Translations under genes and position numbers: made by a program
Notes under the pieces: generated by a model
What the model saw: only the letters and a program-made list of their open reading frames with translations
Database searches by the model: none
What the model was told of the DNA's origin: nothing
Virus record (IMG/VR): IMGVR_UViG_3300025598_001488
Coordinates: 1-46,202 of that record
Reading direction: 5' to 3' (one strand)
DNA from: a virus
Length of the DNA: 46,202 nt
Shown here: positions 23,545 through 31,755 of the stretch, piece after piece
Layout of the letters: each line of letters opens with the position of its first letter
Numbering within the stretch: the first letter of the stretch is position 1

Positions 23545-24675
23545 ATGGCTAAGAACACTGACACTGCACTTTCAGAAGTGCGCACGGTTACCCTTGCTGC
23601 TGCAAAGCGTGAGGTCATGGTTTGCGCTCGTCGCAAGCGTCCTGTATTCCTTTGGGGTGCGCCCGGTATCGGTAAGAGCGAACTTGTTGCAGACCTTTGC
23701 GAAAGCATGGGTGGTAAGTTGTATGATTTGCGTCTTGCACTGATGGACCCTTCTGACTTGAAGGGCGTTCTCTACTACAATCCTACTGTTGGTAATGCTA
23801 TGTGGAATGCTCCACCTGATTTGCCATCCGCAGAAGAAGCTGCCAAGTATCCTGTGGTATTCCTGTTCCTTGATGAAATGAACTCTGCTGCACCCGCAAC
23901 ACAAGCTGCTGCATATCAGTTGGTTCTTAATCGTCGTGTTGGCACCTATGAGTTGCCCGACAACGTTGTTATCGTTGCCGCTGGTAACCGTGATACTGAC
24001 CGTGGTGTCGTGTATCGTATGCCATCGCCACTTGCCAACCGTTTTGTTCACTTGAACTTGCGTGTTGACTTTGAGTCGTGGAATGATTGGGCTATCAACC
24101 ATGCTATCAATCCTGATGTAGTTGCGTATGTTACCTGCAACAAGAACGACTTGTTCAACTTTGATCCTCGTTCAAGCGGTGCATCGTTTGCTACGCCTCG
24201 TTCTTGGTCGTTCGTCAGTGAGTTGCTGCAAGAAGACCTTAACGATACCGAACTCAATGACCTTGTATCGGGTACTGTTGGAGAAGGCGTTGCACTCAAG
24301 TTTGCAGCCCATCGTAAGGTTGCAAGCCAGATGCCTAACCCTTCTGATATTCTGTCTGGTAAGGTCAAGGAACTTCGTACCAAGGAAATCGGTGCCAAGT
24401 ATTCTCTCACGGTGTCTTGTTGCTATGAGTTAAAAGACTCGTTTGACAAACGTGGTGGTGAGCGTATGAAAGAAAACGATAACGTTGCTTGGCACGAGGA
24501 ACTGGACAACGTGTTTCGTTTCTATCTTGATAACATGGACACTGAGTTGCAAGTTATGATGCTTGCTACTATCCTTCGTAACTACAAGTTGCCTATGAAA
24601 ACTAGTCGCTTGAAGAACTACAAGGATTACCATGCCAAGAACGGTGATTATATCCTCGCCGCTGTGCGTGACTAA
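23545..24675 (+). CDS. MoxR-type AAA+ ATPase
   Basis: 376 residues. Walker A is GAPGIGKS (38-45), Walker B VVFLFLDE (D110, E111), sensor 1 asparagine N148 in AAGNRDTD, arginine-finger-like R166 in LANRF. The order and spacing match MoxR/CobS-like ATPases, which usually act with a VWA-domain partner; that partner is encoded at 25897-27159. The pair may remodel a target protein, perhaps to insert a metal or disassemble a host complex. Base composition is less AT-rich than neighbours. An intrinsic terminator follows. Confidence 0.88.
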   Translation: MAKNTDTALSEVRTVTLAAAKREVMVCARRKRPVFLWGAPGIGKSELVADLCESMGGKLYDLRLALMDPSDLKGVLYYNPTVGNAMWNAPPDLPSAEEAAKYPVVFLFLDEMNSAAPATQAAAYQLVLNRRVGTYELPDNVVIVAAGNRDTDRGVVYRMPSPLANRFVHLNLRVDFESWNDWAINHAINPDVVAYVTCNKNDLFNFDPRSSGASFATPRSWSFVSELLQEDLNDTELNDLVSGTVGEGVALKFAAHRKVASQMPNPSDILSGKVKELRTKEIGAKYSLTVSCCYELKDSFDKRGGERMKENDNVAWHEELDNVFRFYLDNMDTELQVMMLATILRNYKLPMKTSRLKNYKDYHAKNGDYILAAVRD

Positions 24676-24715
24676 TTCTCTCGCCCCATCGTTCTCCATC
24701 AGTGAGGGCGAGATA

Positions 24716-24746
24716 ATAGGGGAGCAATTTGCTCCCCTATTTTTTT
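24716..24746 (+). terminator. Rho-independent terminator after AAA gene
   Basis: A perfect 10-bp stem, ATAGGGGAGC (24716-24725)/GCTCCCCTAT (24731-24740), a 5-base loop and a run of T to 24746. Confidence 0.93.
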
Positions 24747-24750
24747 ACCA

Positions 24751-24757
24751 ATAAATA
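24751..24757 (+). promoter_or_regulatory. Late-promoter-like ATAAATA for radical SAM gene
   Basis: ATAAATA sits between the terminator and the radical SAM ATG at 24763, the only candidate promoter for this gene. The leader would be nearly absent. Confidence 0.4.
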
Positions 24758-24762
24758 TTCTT

Positions 24763-25857
24763 ATGTTTGATTTTGAAAATATTTTATGTTATCGTGCGTT
24801 TACGGAATTATATATTGACATAGACAAAAAAAATTATAAACCATGTTGCCATTTTGATCCTAAAAAAAGTATTATATACAATGGGATGGTAGATTTTCAT
24901 GAAACCGTTAGAAATGATAATTTAAAAAATAATTGGTCTTCTGGATGTGAAAATTGTAAATATGCAGAAGAAAATAAAGGTGTAAGTCACAGATTAAATT
25001 GTTTAAATAAACCTGATCATAAATTAATATTTGAAAATAAATTTTTACTTAAACATTTAGAATTGCGATTAGATAACACATGCAATCTTGCCTGTATTAC
25101 ATGCGACAGTGCGTCAAGTAGTAGATGGGCGCAAGAAGATACAAGAATGTATGAAAAAAATTTAAGTAAAAATGCAAAAGTTGATTATGATTGGATTTTT
25201 GATGAAAAACTATGGGAAAATGTAGAGTCACTTGTATTGTATGGTGGAGAACCTTTCTACTCTAAAAAATTAAAAAATATATTATATTGGTTAATAAAAA
25301 ACAAATTTTCTGCAAATATAAAAATATTTTTTTATACAAATGGTACTATTTTTAATGAAGAATTAATAGAATTGTTAAGAAATTTCAAATCTGTCTGCAT
25401 TGGTGTAAGTATTGATGGTGTAGGAGAAAATTTTGAAATAATCAGATGGCCAGCCAAATGGGATGAAGTTTTAAATAATATCAATAAAATAAAAGAAATT
25501 GAAAACAGCGAAATTTACATAACCTATACTGTAAGTGTCCTTAATATTTTTAATCTTAAAAATGATTATTATTTTTTAAAAAATATATCAAATAATATTT
25601 CTTTTAATTTTCTTATAGAACCAAACTATTACAATATTAAAAATTTACCAGAAAAATTTAAAATAAATTTAATAAATGATTTAAAAAAAGATAAAATTTT
25701 TTTGGAAGTAATTAAAAAAATTGTTAAAGATGGCAACAATGAAGTATTAAAAGAGTGTTTTAATAGGTTAAAAATCCTTGATAGGTATAGAAATACCCAT
25801 AGCAATGTACTTTTTCCCACAAATTTTGTAAACTATTTGCTTGACAATACCCTATAA
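24763..25857 (+). CDS. Radical SAM protein, N-terminal twitch/SPASM-like (group 2)
   Basis: 364 residues. Core cysteines C107/C111/C114 (CNLACITC), GGE at 161-163. N-terminal auxiliary-type cysteines C9, C28-C29 and C62/C65. It is a close homologue of the product at 10290-11381. It is extremely AT-rich compared with the AAA and VWA genes on either side, and it lies after a terminator and before a promoter, the layout of a moron. Its last codons contain the TTGACA box of the next promoter. Substrate unknown; no Shine-Dalgarno. Confidence 0.87.
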   Translation: MFDFENILCYRAFTELYIDIDKKNYKPCCHFDPKKSIIYNGMVDFHETVRNDNLKNNWSSGCENCKYAEENKGVSHRLNCLNKPDHKLIFENKFLLKHLELRLDNTCNLACITCDSASSSRWAQEDTRMYEKNLSKNAKVDYDWIFDEKLWENVESLVLYGGEPFYSKKLKNILYWLIKNKFSANIKIFFYTNGTIFNEELIELLRNFKSVCIGVSIDGVGENFEIIRWPAKWDEVLNNINKIKEIENSEIYITYTVSVLNIFNLKNDYYFLKNISNNISFNFLIEPNYYNIKNLPEKFKINLINDLKKDKIFLEVIKKIVKDGNNEVLKECFNRLKILDRYRNTHSNVLFPTNFVNYLLDNTL

Positions 25858-25868
25858 TGTGGTAATAT
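25841..25868 (+). promoter_or_regulatory. Sigma70-type promoter for VWA gene
   Basis: TTGACA 25841-25846, a 16-base spacer, TAATAT 25863-25868, aligned with the other cassettes (ATTATAGACA, then TTGGAGA). A TATAAT at 25853-25858 is too close to the -35 box. Confidence 0.7.
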
Positions 25869-25896
25869 AAATTATAGACATTTGGAGAACACGATT

Positions 25897-27159
25897 ATGG
25901 CTAAGATTAAACAAGGTGCTGGTAAAATCAGCGAGACGATTGATGCAGTGCAAGACGAAGCCGCACGTCAGGCTATTCTCAAGGCTCGTATTGCCCTCGT
26001 GCTTAAGCAACCCTTCTTTGGCAATCTTGCCATGCGTCTTACCCTTAAGAACGCTGACAGTTGGTTGACGACTGCTGCTACCGATGGTCGCCACTTCTTT
26101 TATAATAGCGAGTTTATCCTTAAACTTCCTACCAATCAAATGATGTTCTTGTTCTGCCATGAGTTGCTTCATTGCGCTTATGACCATATGAACCGTGGTC
26201 GTGGTTATAACCGTGACCTTGCCAATATTGCTATGGATTATGTTGTCAATGCCGATTGCATCAAGTACAACCTTGGTCAAAAAATTACGGTCGTGCCTGT
26301 TCTTTATGATCGCAAGTATGACGAGTGGAACTTTGAACAGGTCTATGATGACCTTATCAAAAATGCTAAGCAGATCAATATTGAAGATTTGCTTGACCAG
26401 TTGCTTGACGAACATATGGATGGTTCGCAAGGCAAAGGTGACGGTGGTGATAAGGATGAGAAGGATGGCAAGGGCAATGGTCGCCCTAATCCGCTGACAC
26501 CAGAAGAGCGTCAGGCTGTCAAGGACGAGTTCAAAGAAGCCATGCTTGCTGCTGCACAGTCTGCAGGTGCTGGCAATACGCCTGGCAACATCAAGCGCAT
26601 GATCAATGAACTTACGCAACCTAAAATCAACTGGCGTGAACTTATCACACAGCAAATCCAATCTACCGTTAAGAACGATTACACTTGGACTATTCCTAAC
26701 AAGAAGATGTTCTCACAAGGTTTCGTTCTGCCTAACATGCGTAAGGATCAAGCAATTGATGTTTGCGTTGCAATTGATACTAGTGGCTCTATTGGTCAAG
26801 AGCAGTTGAATAATTTCTTTGGTGAAATCAACGGTATCATGCAGTCATATGATGACTACAAGGTAAAGATTTGGTGTTTTGATACATCTGTTCATAACCC
26901 ACAAGATTATGATACTTCAACAGGTGATGACCTTGTAAACTATGAACCAAAAGGTTTTGGTGGCACTGATTTTGATGCCAACTGGACGTGGATGAAGCAC
27001 GAAGGCGTTGAGCCTAAACTGTTCATCGTGTTCACTGATGGCGAACCATATGGTTCTTGGGGTGATGAGAACTATTGTGATACAGTGTGGATTATCCATA
27101 ACAAGTATAACAAAGCTATCGAACCACCATTTGGTATCCACGCTTACTACGAAGATTGA
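25897..27159 (+). CDS. Metallopeptidase-like/VWA protein, partner of the AAA ATPase
   Basis: 420 residues from ATG 25897 (GGAG upstream; the longer ORF starts inside the RBS). Zinc motif HELLH at 88-92 with downstream IAMDYVVNADC, as in the putative metallopeptidase domain DUF2201. After an acidic Gly/Lys-rich linker (173-197) comes a C-terminal VWA domain with MIDAS D294-x-S-x-S (DTSGS), T357 (GGTD) and D381 (FTDGE). With the MoxR-type ATPase it forms a AAA/VWA pair of the CobS/CobT or RavA/ViaA kind. Target unknown. A terminator follows. Confidence 0.87.
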   Translation: MAKIKQGAGKISETIDAVQDEAARQAILKARIALVLKQPFFGNLAMRLTLKNADSWLTTAATDGRHFFYNSEFILKLPTNQMMFLFCHELLHCAYDHMNRGRGYNRDLANIAMDYVVNADCIKYNLGQKITVVPVLYDRKYDEWNFEQVYDDLIKNAKQINIEDLLDQLLDEHMDGSQGKGDGGDKDEKDGKGNGRPNPLTPEERQAVKDEFKEAMLAAAQSAGAGNTPGNIKRMINELTQPKINWRELITQQIQSTVKNDYTWTIPNKKMFSQGFVLPNMRKDQAIDVCVAIDTSGSIGQEQLNNFFGEINGIMQSYDDYKVKIWCFDTSVHNPQDYDTSTGDDLVNYEPKGFGGTDFDANWTWMKHEGVEPKLFIVFTDGEPYGSWGDENYCDTVWIIHNKYNKAIEPPFGIHAYYED

Positions 27160-27195
27160 GACTGTTTCTTTCCTATCCTTTCTTAACGGTCTCGT

Positions 27196-27226
27196 AAGGC
27201 TCCGAAAAATTTTCGGAGCCTTTTTT
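27196..27226 (+). terminator. Rho-independent terminator after VWA gene
   Basis: Stem GGCTCCGAAAA (27198-27208)/TTTTCGGAGCC (27210-27220), flanked by AA and a run of T. The rest of the 102-base gap 27160-27261 holds a pyrimidine-rich stretch and the box below. Confidence 0.92.
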
Positions 27227-27232
27227 ATTTTA

Positions 27233-27239
27233 TTAAATA
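27233..27239 (+). promoter_or_regulatory. Late-promoter-like TTAAATA
   Basis: TTAAATA lies between the terminator and the gene at 27262. CGGAG follows as RBS. Confidence 0.35.
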
Positions 27240-27261
27240 CTACTATAATACGGAGATTACT

Positions 27262-27480
27262 ATGACTGATACAACAACCGCAGAAACAACACCACCAAGT
27301 TTAACAATCAATGATATTGGTTTTCTTGTGCAAATTATTGAAACAGTTGCACAGCGTGGTGCTTTCCGAGCAGATGAACTAAGCAGCGTTGGTGCTGTGT
27401 ATGATAGAGTTAAAGCATTTATTACTGCTAACACCCCACAACCAACAGCAGATCAAACAACAGAGGAAGTAAATCAATGA
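27262..27480 (+). CDS. Small conserved phage protein
   Basis: 72 residues. Thr/Pro-rich ends flank a helical core (LTINDIGFLVQIIETVAQRG, FRADELSSVGAVYDRVKAF). The core pattern is common to small proteins in marine T4-like phages, often next to a gene like the one that follows. RBS CGGAG. Stop overlaps the next ATG. Confidence 0.7.
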   Translation: MTDTTTAETTPPSLTINDIGFLVQIIETVAQRGAFRADELSSVGAVYDRVKAFITANTPQPTADQTTEEVNQ

Positions 27481-28145
27481 GTTTTTTTAAACACGTTGGA
27501 ACTGTCAACAATAAGAAAGTTATTATTGTTCAGCGCCAAATGAGCGGCGACGAATCACATATGGCAGTAGTGATTTATAGCGAAATTATGCCAAGCAAGT
27601 ATCATGATGATGTTATGAAAGTTCTTGAAAGTGAAGAAGGTCAACAAGCATATGAGTTCCGTGATATTCTCGAACGTCGCATGATGGCAGATGGGAACAA
27701 CATGATGCAAGCATTGAGTCAAGAAAACTACCTCAAACGAGTGCCTGCTAGCAATGTTATGATTACACCAAATAGCAAAAGCAGCATGCGCCTTGATGAA
27801 CTTAATAAGTTACTTGGTGAAGTTGGCAAGGGACCAGATGCAATTAATCGTCTTGAACGTATGGAAAATAATCAAGGATTTGCTGATCCCGCAAAGCAAG
27901 CACTTACAGATGCACTAGTAAGTGAAAGCGTTAATATGGACGAATTAAATCCTCCAATAACCGCTGCTACTGTTGCCCCGCCAGTTCCAGATCAAAATGC
28001 ACTTATGATGCAAATGATGCAAACTATGCAAGCGATGCAACAACAGATTAATGAAATGCGTGGTGCTACAGCACCTGCGCCAAAAGCCAAAGCAACACCA
28101 AAGGCAAAAACAGCACCAAAGACTAAGACCGCTGCCCGTGCCTGA
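27477..28145 (+). CDS. Conserved phage protein with Ala/Lys-rich tail
   Basis: 222 residues. The N-terminal domain (MSFFKHVGTVNNKKVIIVQR, VVIYSEIMPSKYHDDVMKVL, SEEGQQAYEF) is a signature I know from T4-like marine phages. A Met/Gln-rich helix follows (ALMMQMMQTMQAMQQQINEM), then a highly basic Ala/Pro/Lys C-terminus. The function is unassigned; the tail could bind nucleic acid. Overlaps both neighbours. Confidence 0.72.
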   Translation: MSFFKHVGTVNNKKVIIVQRQMSGDESHMAVVIYSEIMPSKYHDDVMKVLESEEGQQAYEFRDILERRMMADGNNMMQALSQENYLKRVPASNVMITPNSKSSMRLDELNKLLGEVGKGPDAINRLERMENNQGFADPAKQALTDALVSESVNMDELNPPITAATVAPPVPDQNALMMQMMQTMQAMQQQINEMRGATAPAPKAKATPKAKTAPKTKTAARA

Positions 28146-28449
28146 CAATACCAAGTTCAGTGATGAGTTTTACGAACGATGGGAACATCTGATTTCAACA
28201 GTTGAAATTTCAGAGGTTCCCATGCGTTTTATACGAGAAGTAAGTGTCAAACTTGACACAGGAGAAACTCATAATTTTGACATTGGACTAATGTTACAAA
28301 AAGGGTATGAAGCTGAACATCTAGAAGAAATTGTCCAAGATTATCTTGATGCGCACAGTGATTTAATTGATGTTGTAGATTTTCATATTAATCTATCTGC
28401 GCTTGCAGAAGAAGTAGAACCTAAGACTCTTAAAATTTTAGAGCAATGA
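28138..28449 (+). CDS. Small conserved phage protein, GTG start
   Basis: 103 residues from GTG 28138; the longer ORF from 28051 lies antiphase inside the upstream gene and its extra N-terminus is low-complexity. Core FYERWEHLISTVEISEVPMR, VKLDTGETHNFDIGLMLQKG and VVDFHINLSALAEEVEPKTL match a widespread phage family of unknown role. The start sits eight bases before the upstream stop and the end overlaps the DHFR start. Confidence 0.68.
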   Translation: MPDNTKFSDEFYERWEHLISTVEISEVPMRFIREVSVKLDTGETHNFDIGLMLQKGYEAEHLEEIVQDYLDAHSDLIDVVDFHINLSALAEEVEPKTLKILEQ

Positions 28450-28946
28450 TTAAAGCTATCTTTGCAGTTGATCGTAATGGTGGTATAGGCAAGAATAACA
28501 CACTTCCATGGGCATATGATAAGCAAGATATGCAATGGTTTTCGTCTAATACACGTGGACATATAGTTGTAATGGGTAGCAACACTTGGCTTGACCCAAA
28601 GATGCCCAAGCCACTACCAGACCGCCACTGTTGCGTAGTAACAAATAAACTAGTTGATAGCTTCCGTGATGCCCATACTATCATTCATGGCAATTATATT
28701 GAACAAAGTTTGGCAGTAATTAAAGCACAGAATCCAGATAAAGATATATGGATTATTGGTGGAGCAAAACTTATTAACAGCACCAAACATCTGTTTCAAC
28801 AAATATATCTTACCGTTTTTGATGATAATTATAATTGCGATGTTAGCGTAGATGTGGTAGAATTACTACATAATTTCCAAATGGATTGGGAAACATACGG
28901 CAAAGATAAAGTATTTCAGGTGTGGAAACGACATGCAAAATTATAA
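28446..28946 (+). CDS. folA: Dihydrofolate reductase
   Basis: 166 residues. IKAIFAVDRNGGIGKNNTLP is the N-terminal strand plus Met20-loop region, followed by W-x-x-x-x-D-M-Q-W-F, GHIVVMGSNTWL and IWIIGGAKL (the NADPH-binding GG). It regenerates tetrahydrofolate consumed by the thymidylate synthase encoded next. Start overlaps the previous gene by four bases; end overlaps thyA by 14. Confidence 0.92.
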   Translation: MIKAIFAVDRNGGIGKNNTLPWAYDKQDMQWFSSNTRGHIVVMGSNTWLDPKMPKPLPDRHCCVVTNKLVDSFRDAHTIIHGNYIEQSLAVIKAQNPDKDIWIIGGAKLINSTKHLFQQIYLTVFDDNYNCDVSVDVVELLHNFQMDWETYGKDKVFQVWKRHAKL

Positions 28947-29775
28947 TGAATTATGTAAAAAAATTATACTAACAGGACCGCAAAACATAGATAGAACTGG
29001 CGTTGGTACTGTTAGCTTATTCGGAGAACAATTGCGATTTAATCTGCAAGAGGGTTTTCCAGCAATCACAACTAAAAAACTTGCATGGAAAAGTGTAGTC
29101 AGCGAATTACTTTGGTTTATAGAAGGAAGTGGCGATGAGCGACGATTGGCAGAAATACAGTATGGCACACGAGATGATGCAAAGAAAACAATCTGGACTG
29201 CAAATGCTCGTGCAAGCTATTGGCTTCCAAAATCTCGTTATACTGGCGATTTGGGTCGCGTATATGGTGTACAGTGGCGTCATTGGCGTACTCCTGATGG
29301 AACCGAAGTAGATCAATTAAGGGAACTGATTGATGGATTGAAGAACGATCCAACAGGTCGTCGTCATATTTTAACAGCATGGAACCCTGGCGAATTAAAT
29401 GATATGGCATTACCACCTTGTCATATGTTTGCTCAATTTTATATTCGTAACAACATTTTATCTTGTCAAATGTATCAACGCAGTGCAGATTTATTTTTAG
29501 GTGTGCCGTTTAATATTGCAAGTTATGCATTACTAACACACTTAGTTGCCAAGACGATTGGTGCTAAAGTTGGTGAACTTATTCTGACATTTGGTGATGT
29601 ACACATCTACAATAATCACATTGAACAAGTTTTAGAATTGCTTGAAAGAGAACCTTATCCACAACCATATCTTGATTTAAGCGATGTTAAAGATGTATGG
29701 TCAGCACAGTTGGAAGATATTCGGTTAATGAATTATACGCATCATGCAGCAATTGTAGCAGAAATGGCGGTATAA
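28933..29775 (+). CDS. thyA: Thymidylate synthase ThyA
   Basis: 280 residues. Catalytic Cys163 in ALPPCHMFAQF, phosphate-binding arginines in RTGVGT and YQRSADLF, and N194 in PFNIASYALL, the residue that favours dUMP over dCMP. The TIWTANARASYW...GDLGRVYGVQWR insertion is typical of a phage/viral branch. It should therefore make dTMP rather than hydroxymethyl-dCMP. Coupled to DHFR. Confidence 0.95.
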   Translation: MQNYNELCKKIILTGPQNIDRTGVGTVSLFGEQLRFNLQEGFPAITTKKLAWKSVVSELLWFIEGSGDERRLAEIQYGTRDDAKKTIWTANARASYWLPKSRYTGDLGRVYGVQWRHWRTPDGTEVDQLRELIDGLKNDPTGRRHILTAWNPGELNDMALPPCHMFAQFYIRNNILSCQMYQRSADLFLGVPFNIASYALLTHLVAKTIGAKVGELILTFGDVHIYNNHIEQVLELLEREPYPQPYLDLSDVKDVWSAQLEDIRLMNYTHHAAIVAEMAV

Positions 29776-29776
29776 C

Positions 29777-30652
29777 ATGCATATATTATTTACAGGTGGA
29801 TACGGATTTATTGGGCATCACGTTGTAAAACGTCTTAAAGATAGTGGTCACAGGGTTACTATCATTGATGATTTACGCTTTATCAATACAGAACTATATA
29901 TGGCTCGTGGGCGACATATGGAATTTGCATATGATGATTGGATTAATGCAGATTGTAGTAGCACTATTGTTCAAGATGTAGATGTGATTGTTCATCTTGC
30001 TGGTGAGCCAAACCAAGCAACTTTTTCCAAAGATAATCTTGCTGCTTGGCGCAATACTGTTCAAAGTACAATTCATTTATTAACCACTTATCCTAATGCT
30101 AAGATGGTTTATATTTCAAGCAGCATGGTTTATGGCGATTGGAGTGGAGAAATTGTAGAAGATGCACAATTAAAACCCATTAATGATTATGGTAGGGCTA
30201 AACAACTATGCGAACAATTGGTTAGAATTATCGCCAAACAGTGGGTAATCATTCGTCCAACCGCAGTATATGGCAACCGCGATGATAATAAAAGGGTAAT
30301 TTCAAAATGGGTAAGGGCTGCATTAAATCAAGAAACAATTCATGTTGATGATCCTCATGCAACGCTTGACTTTACATATGTAGAAGATACAGCACAAGCT
30401 ATAGCTAATGCCGCAATGTTTGACACTCACAATTTTATTGCTAATGTAAGTTATGGTCAGGCAAGAACACTGCAAGATGCTATTGAAATTATCAAAGGTT
30501 TGACAAATACTAAAAGCAAAATCCTATATGGTGATGGCATACCATTTGATATGCCCAAGCGTGGTTCTTTAAACATACGCAATGCTGTTCAATATCTTGG
30601 ATATACTCCTAAATTTAGTTTAGAAGATGGCATACAGAAACTTATCAAATGA
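29777..30652 (+). CDS. NAD-dependent sugar-nucleotide epimerase/dehydratase
   Basis: 291 residues, extended SDR. GGYGFIG (7-13) is the dinucleotide-binding loop, VIVHLAGEPN the strand-4 motif, SSSMVYG the catalytic serine region, Y138-x3-K142 (YGRAK) the catalytic pair, and IIRPTAVYG the substrate loop. It acts on NDP-sugars in this family. It starts one base after thyA and overlaps the aminotransferase, so the two probably work in sequence to make an amino or deoxy sugar. Confidence 0.88.
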   Translation: MHILFTGGYGFIGHHVVKRLKDSGHRVTIIDDLRFINTELYMARGRHMEFAYDDWINADCSSTIVQDVDVIVHLAGEPNQATFSKDNLAAWRNTVQSTIHLLTTYPNAKMVYISSSMVYGDWSGEIVEDAQLKPINDYGRAKQLCEQLVRIIAKQWVIIRPTAVYGNRDDNKRVISKWVRAALNQETIHVDDPHATLDFTYVEDTAQAIANAAMFDTHNFIANVSYGQARTLQDAIEIIKGLTNTKSKILYGDGIPFDMPKRGSLNIRNAVQYLGYTPKFSLEDGIQKLIK

Positions 30653-31755
30653 TTTCCTATTATAATCTTAAAGAACAATATGCAGATTGCCAAAGTTTTA
30701 TTCTTGGTGGTATGCAAGCTGTATTTGCAAGCGGTCAATTTTATAGTGGTGAAGCACATGATGCTGTTGCTCGTTATATACGAGTCAAGTATGATGATTC
30801 ACATGTAGAACTTACTAACAGTGGCACAAGTGCTCTTATAGCCTCGCTTATGGCGCTTTATACCAAGCGTGGTTCACGTGTTCTTTTACCAGCAATTACC
30901 TATGCTGCTACTGCACAAGCAGTCATTGCTGCTGGTTGTATACCTACATTTGTTGATATTGATAGCAGTTGGTTGCTTGACGTTGAATTACTAGATGCAT
31001 TGTATGCAAAGTATGGTGATGAGATAAGCACACTTATCACAGTAGATTTATATGGGCAAGGTGTTGAATTAGAACGAGTTCGTAAATGGTGTGATAAGCA
31101 TGACATAAAATGGATTATTGATGCAGCACATAGTTTTGGCATATGTTCAAAAGATTATAATCAAACTGTTGCCGATGCTATTTGTTTAAGTTTTAATCCA
31201 CTTAAAAATCTCGGTGGCAGTGGTGGTGGTGCAGTTGTAAGTAAAACAATTCATCCAACTATTTTAAGTGCCACATGTATGATGGGCAAAACTGAACGTG
31301 GACCACATGGTGCAATTGAATTAACTGGTCTTAACTTTCGTATGTCATCTACGCAAGCAGCCACATTAGTGGCAAAGGCTCCTTACTTTGAAGACCATAT
31401 TATACGCAAGATGAAAATTTGCGAAACCTATTATAATCATTTCAGAAATTATCCAGATAAGATAGACTTACCCATTCGCAAATTATGGGGAACATGGAAT
31501 TATTATTCATTTTCTATTGCGCCAGTAAAACACGAGATTGTCAAAACAGCATTAAAATTAGCTGGTATTGAATGCAGTAGCCACTATGCAAAGCCACTTA
31601 ATCGCGAAGGTTTTGTTAAATCTTATGGGTATCAGTCATGCCCACAAGCTGAATATATTACAAGCAATGAACGAATTATAAGTTTACCAAGTCATTGGCA
31701 TTTATCAAATGAACAGGTTAATACGGTTATCACAACTATACTGGCTGTAATATAA
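30649..31755 (+). CDS. DegT/DnrJ/EryC1-type PLP aminotransferase
   Basis: 368 residues. LTNSGTSALIASLMALYTKR (cofactor phosphate region), IIDAAHSFG (D158) and the PLP lysine K186 in SFNPLKNLGG, as in sugar 3- or 4-aminotransferases, which convert keto-NDP-sugars to amino sugars. It overlaps the epimerase by four bases. Its 3' end overlaps the convergent minus-strand gene by 20 bases, with no terminator in between. Confidence 0.88.
   Translation: MISYYNLKEQYADCQSFILGGMQAVFASGQFYSGEAHDAVARYIRVKYDDSHVELTNSGTSALIASLMALYTKRGSRVLLPAITYAATAQAVIAAGCIPTFVDIDSSWLLDVELLDALYAKYGDEISTLITVDLYGQGVELERVRKWCDKHDIKWIIDAAHSFGICSKDYNQTVADAICLSFNPLKNLGGSGGGAVVSKTIHPTILSATCMMGKTERGPHGAIELTGLNFRMSSTQAATLVAKAPYFEDHIIRKMKICETYYNHFRNYPDKIDLPIRKLWGTWNYYSFSIAPVKHEIVKTALKLAGIECSSHYAKPLNREGFVKSYGYQSCPQAEYITSNERIISLPSHWHLSNEQVNTVITTILAVI

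Noticed and set aside
23572-24102. 176-codon minus-strand ORF
   Set aside because: It is antisense to the AAA ATPase core; a shadow of biased codon use.
25853-25858. TATAAT as the -10 box of the VWA gene promoter
   Set aside because: Only six bases separate it from TTGACA; alignment with the other cassettes places the -10 at 25863-25868.
25852-26661. 269-codon minus-strand ORF
   Set aside because: It is antisense to the metallopeptidase/VWA gene, whose motifs are intact; there is no RBS and no recognisable product.
28051-28137. N-terminal extension of the gene ending at 28449
   Set aside because: It is the frame-shifted reading of the Ala/Pro/Lys tail of the upstream gene and gives a low-complexity Gln/Lys/Arg sequence.
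28933-29775. ThyA homologue as a dCMP/dUMP hydroxymethylase for DNA hypermodification
   Set aside because: The residue equivalent to E. coli Asn177 is Asn (PFNIASY) and the catalytic Cys context is canonical, so ordinary thymidylate synthase is favoured.
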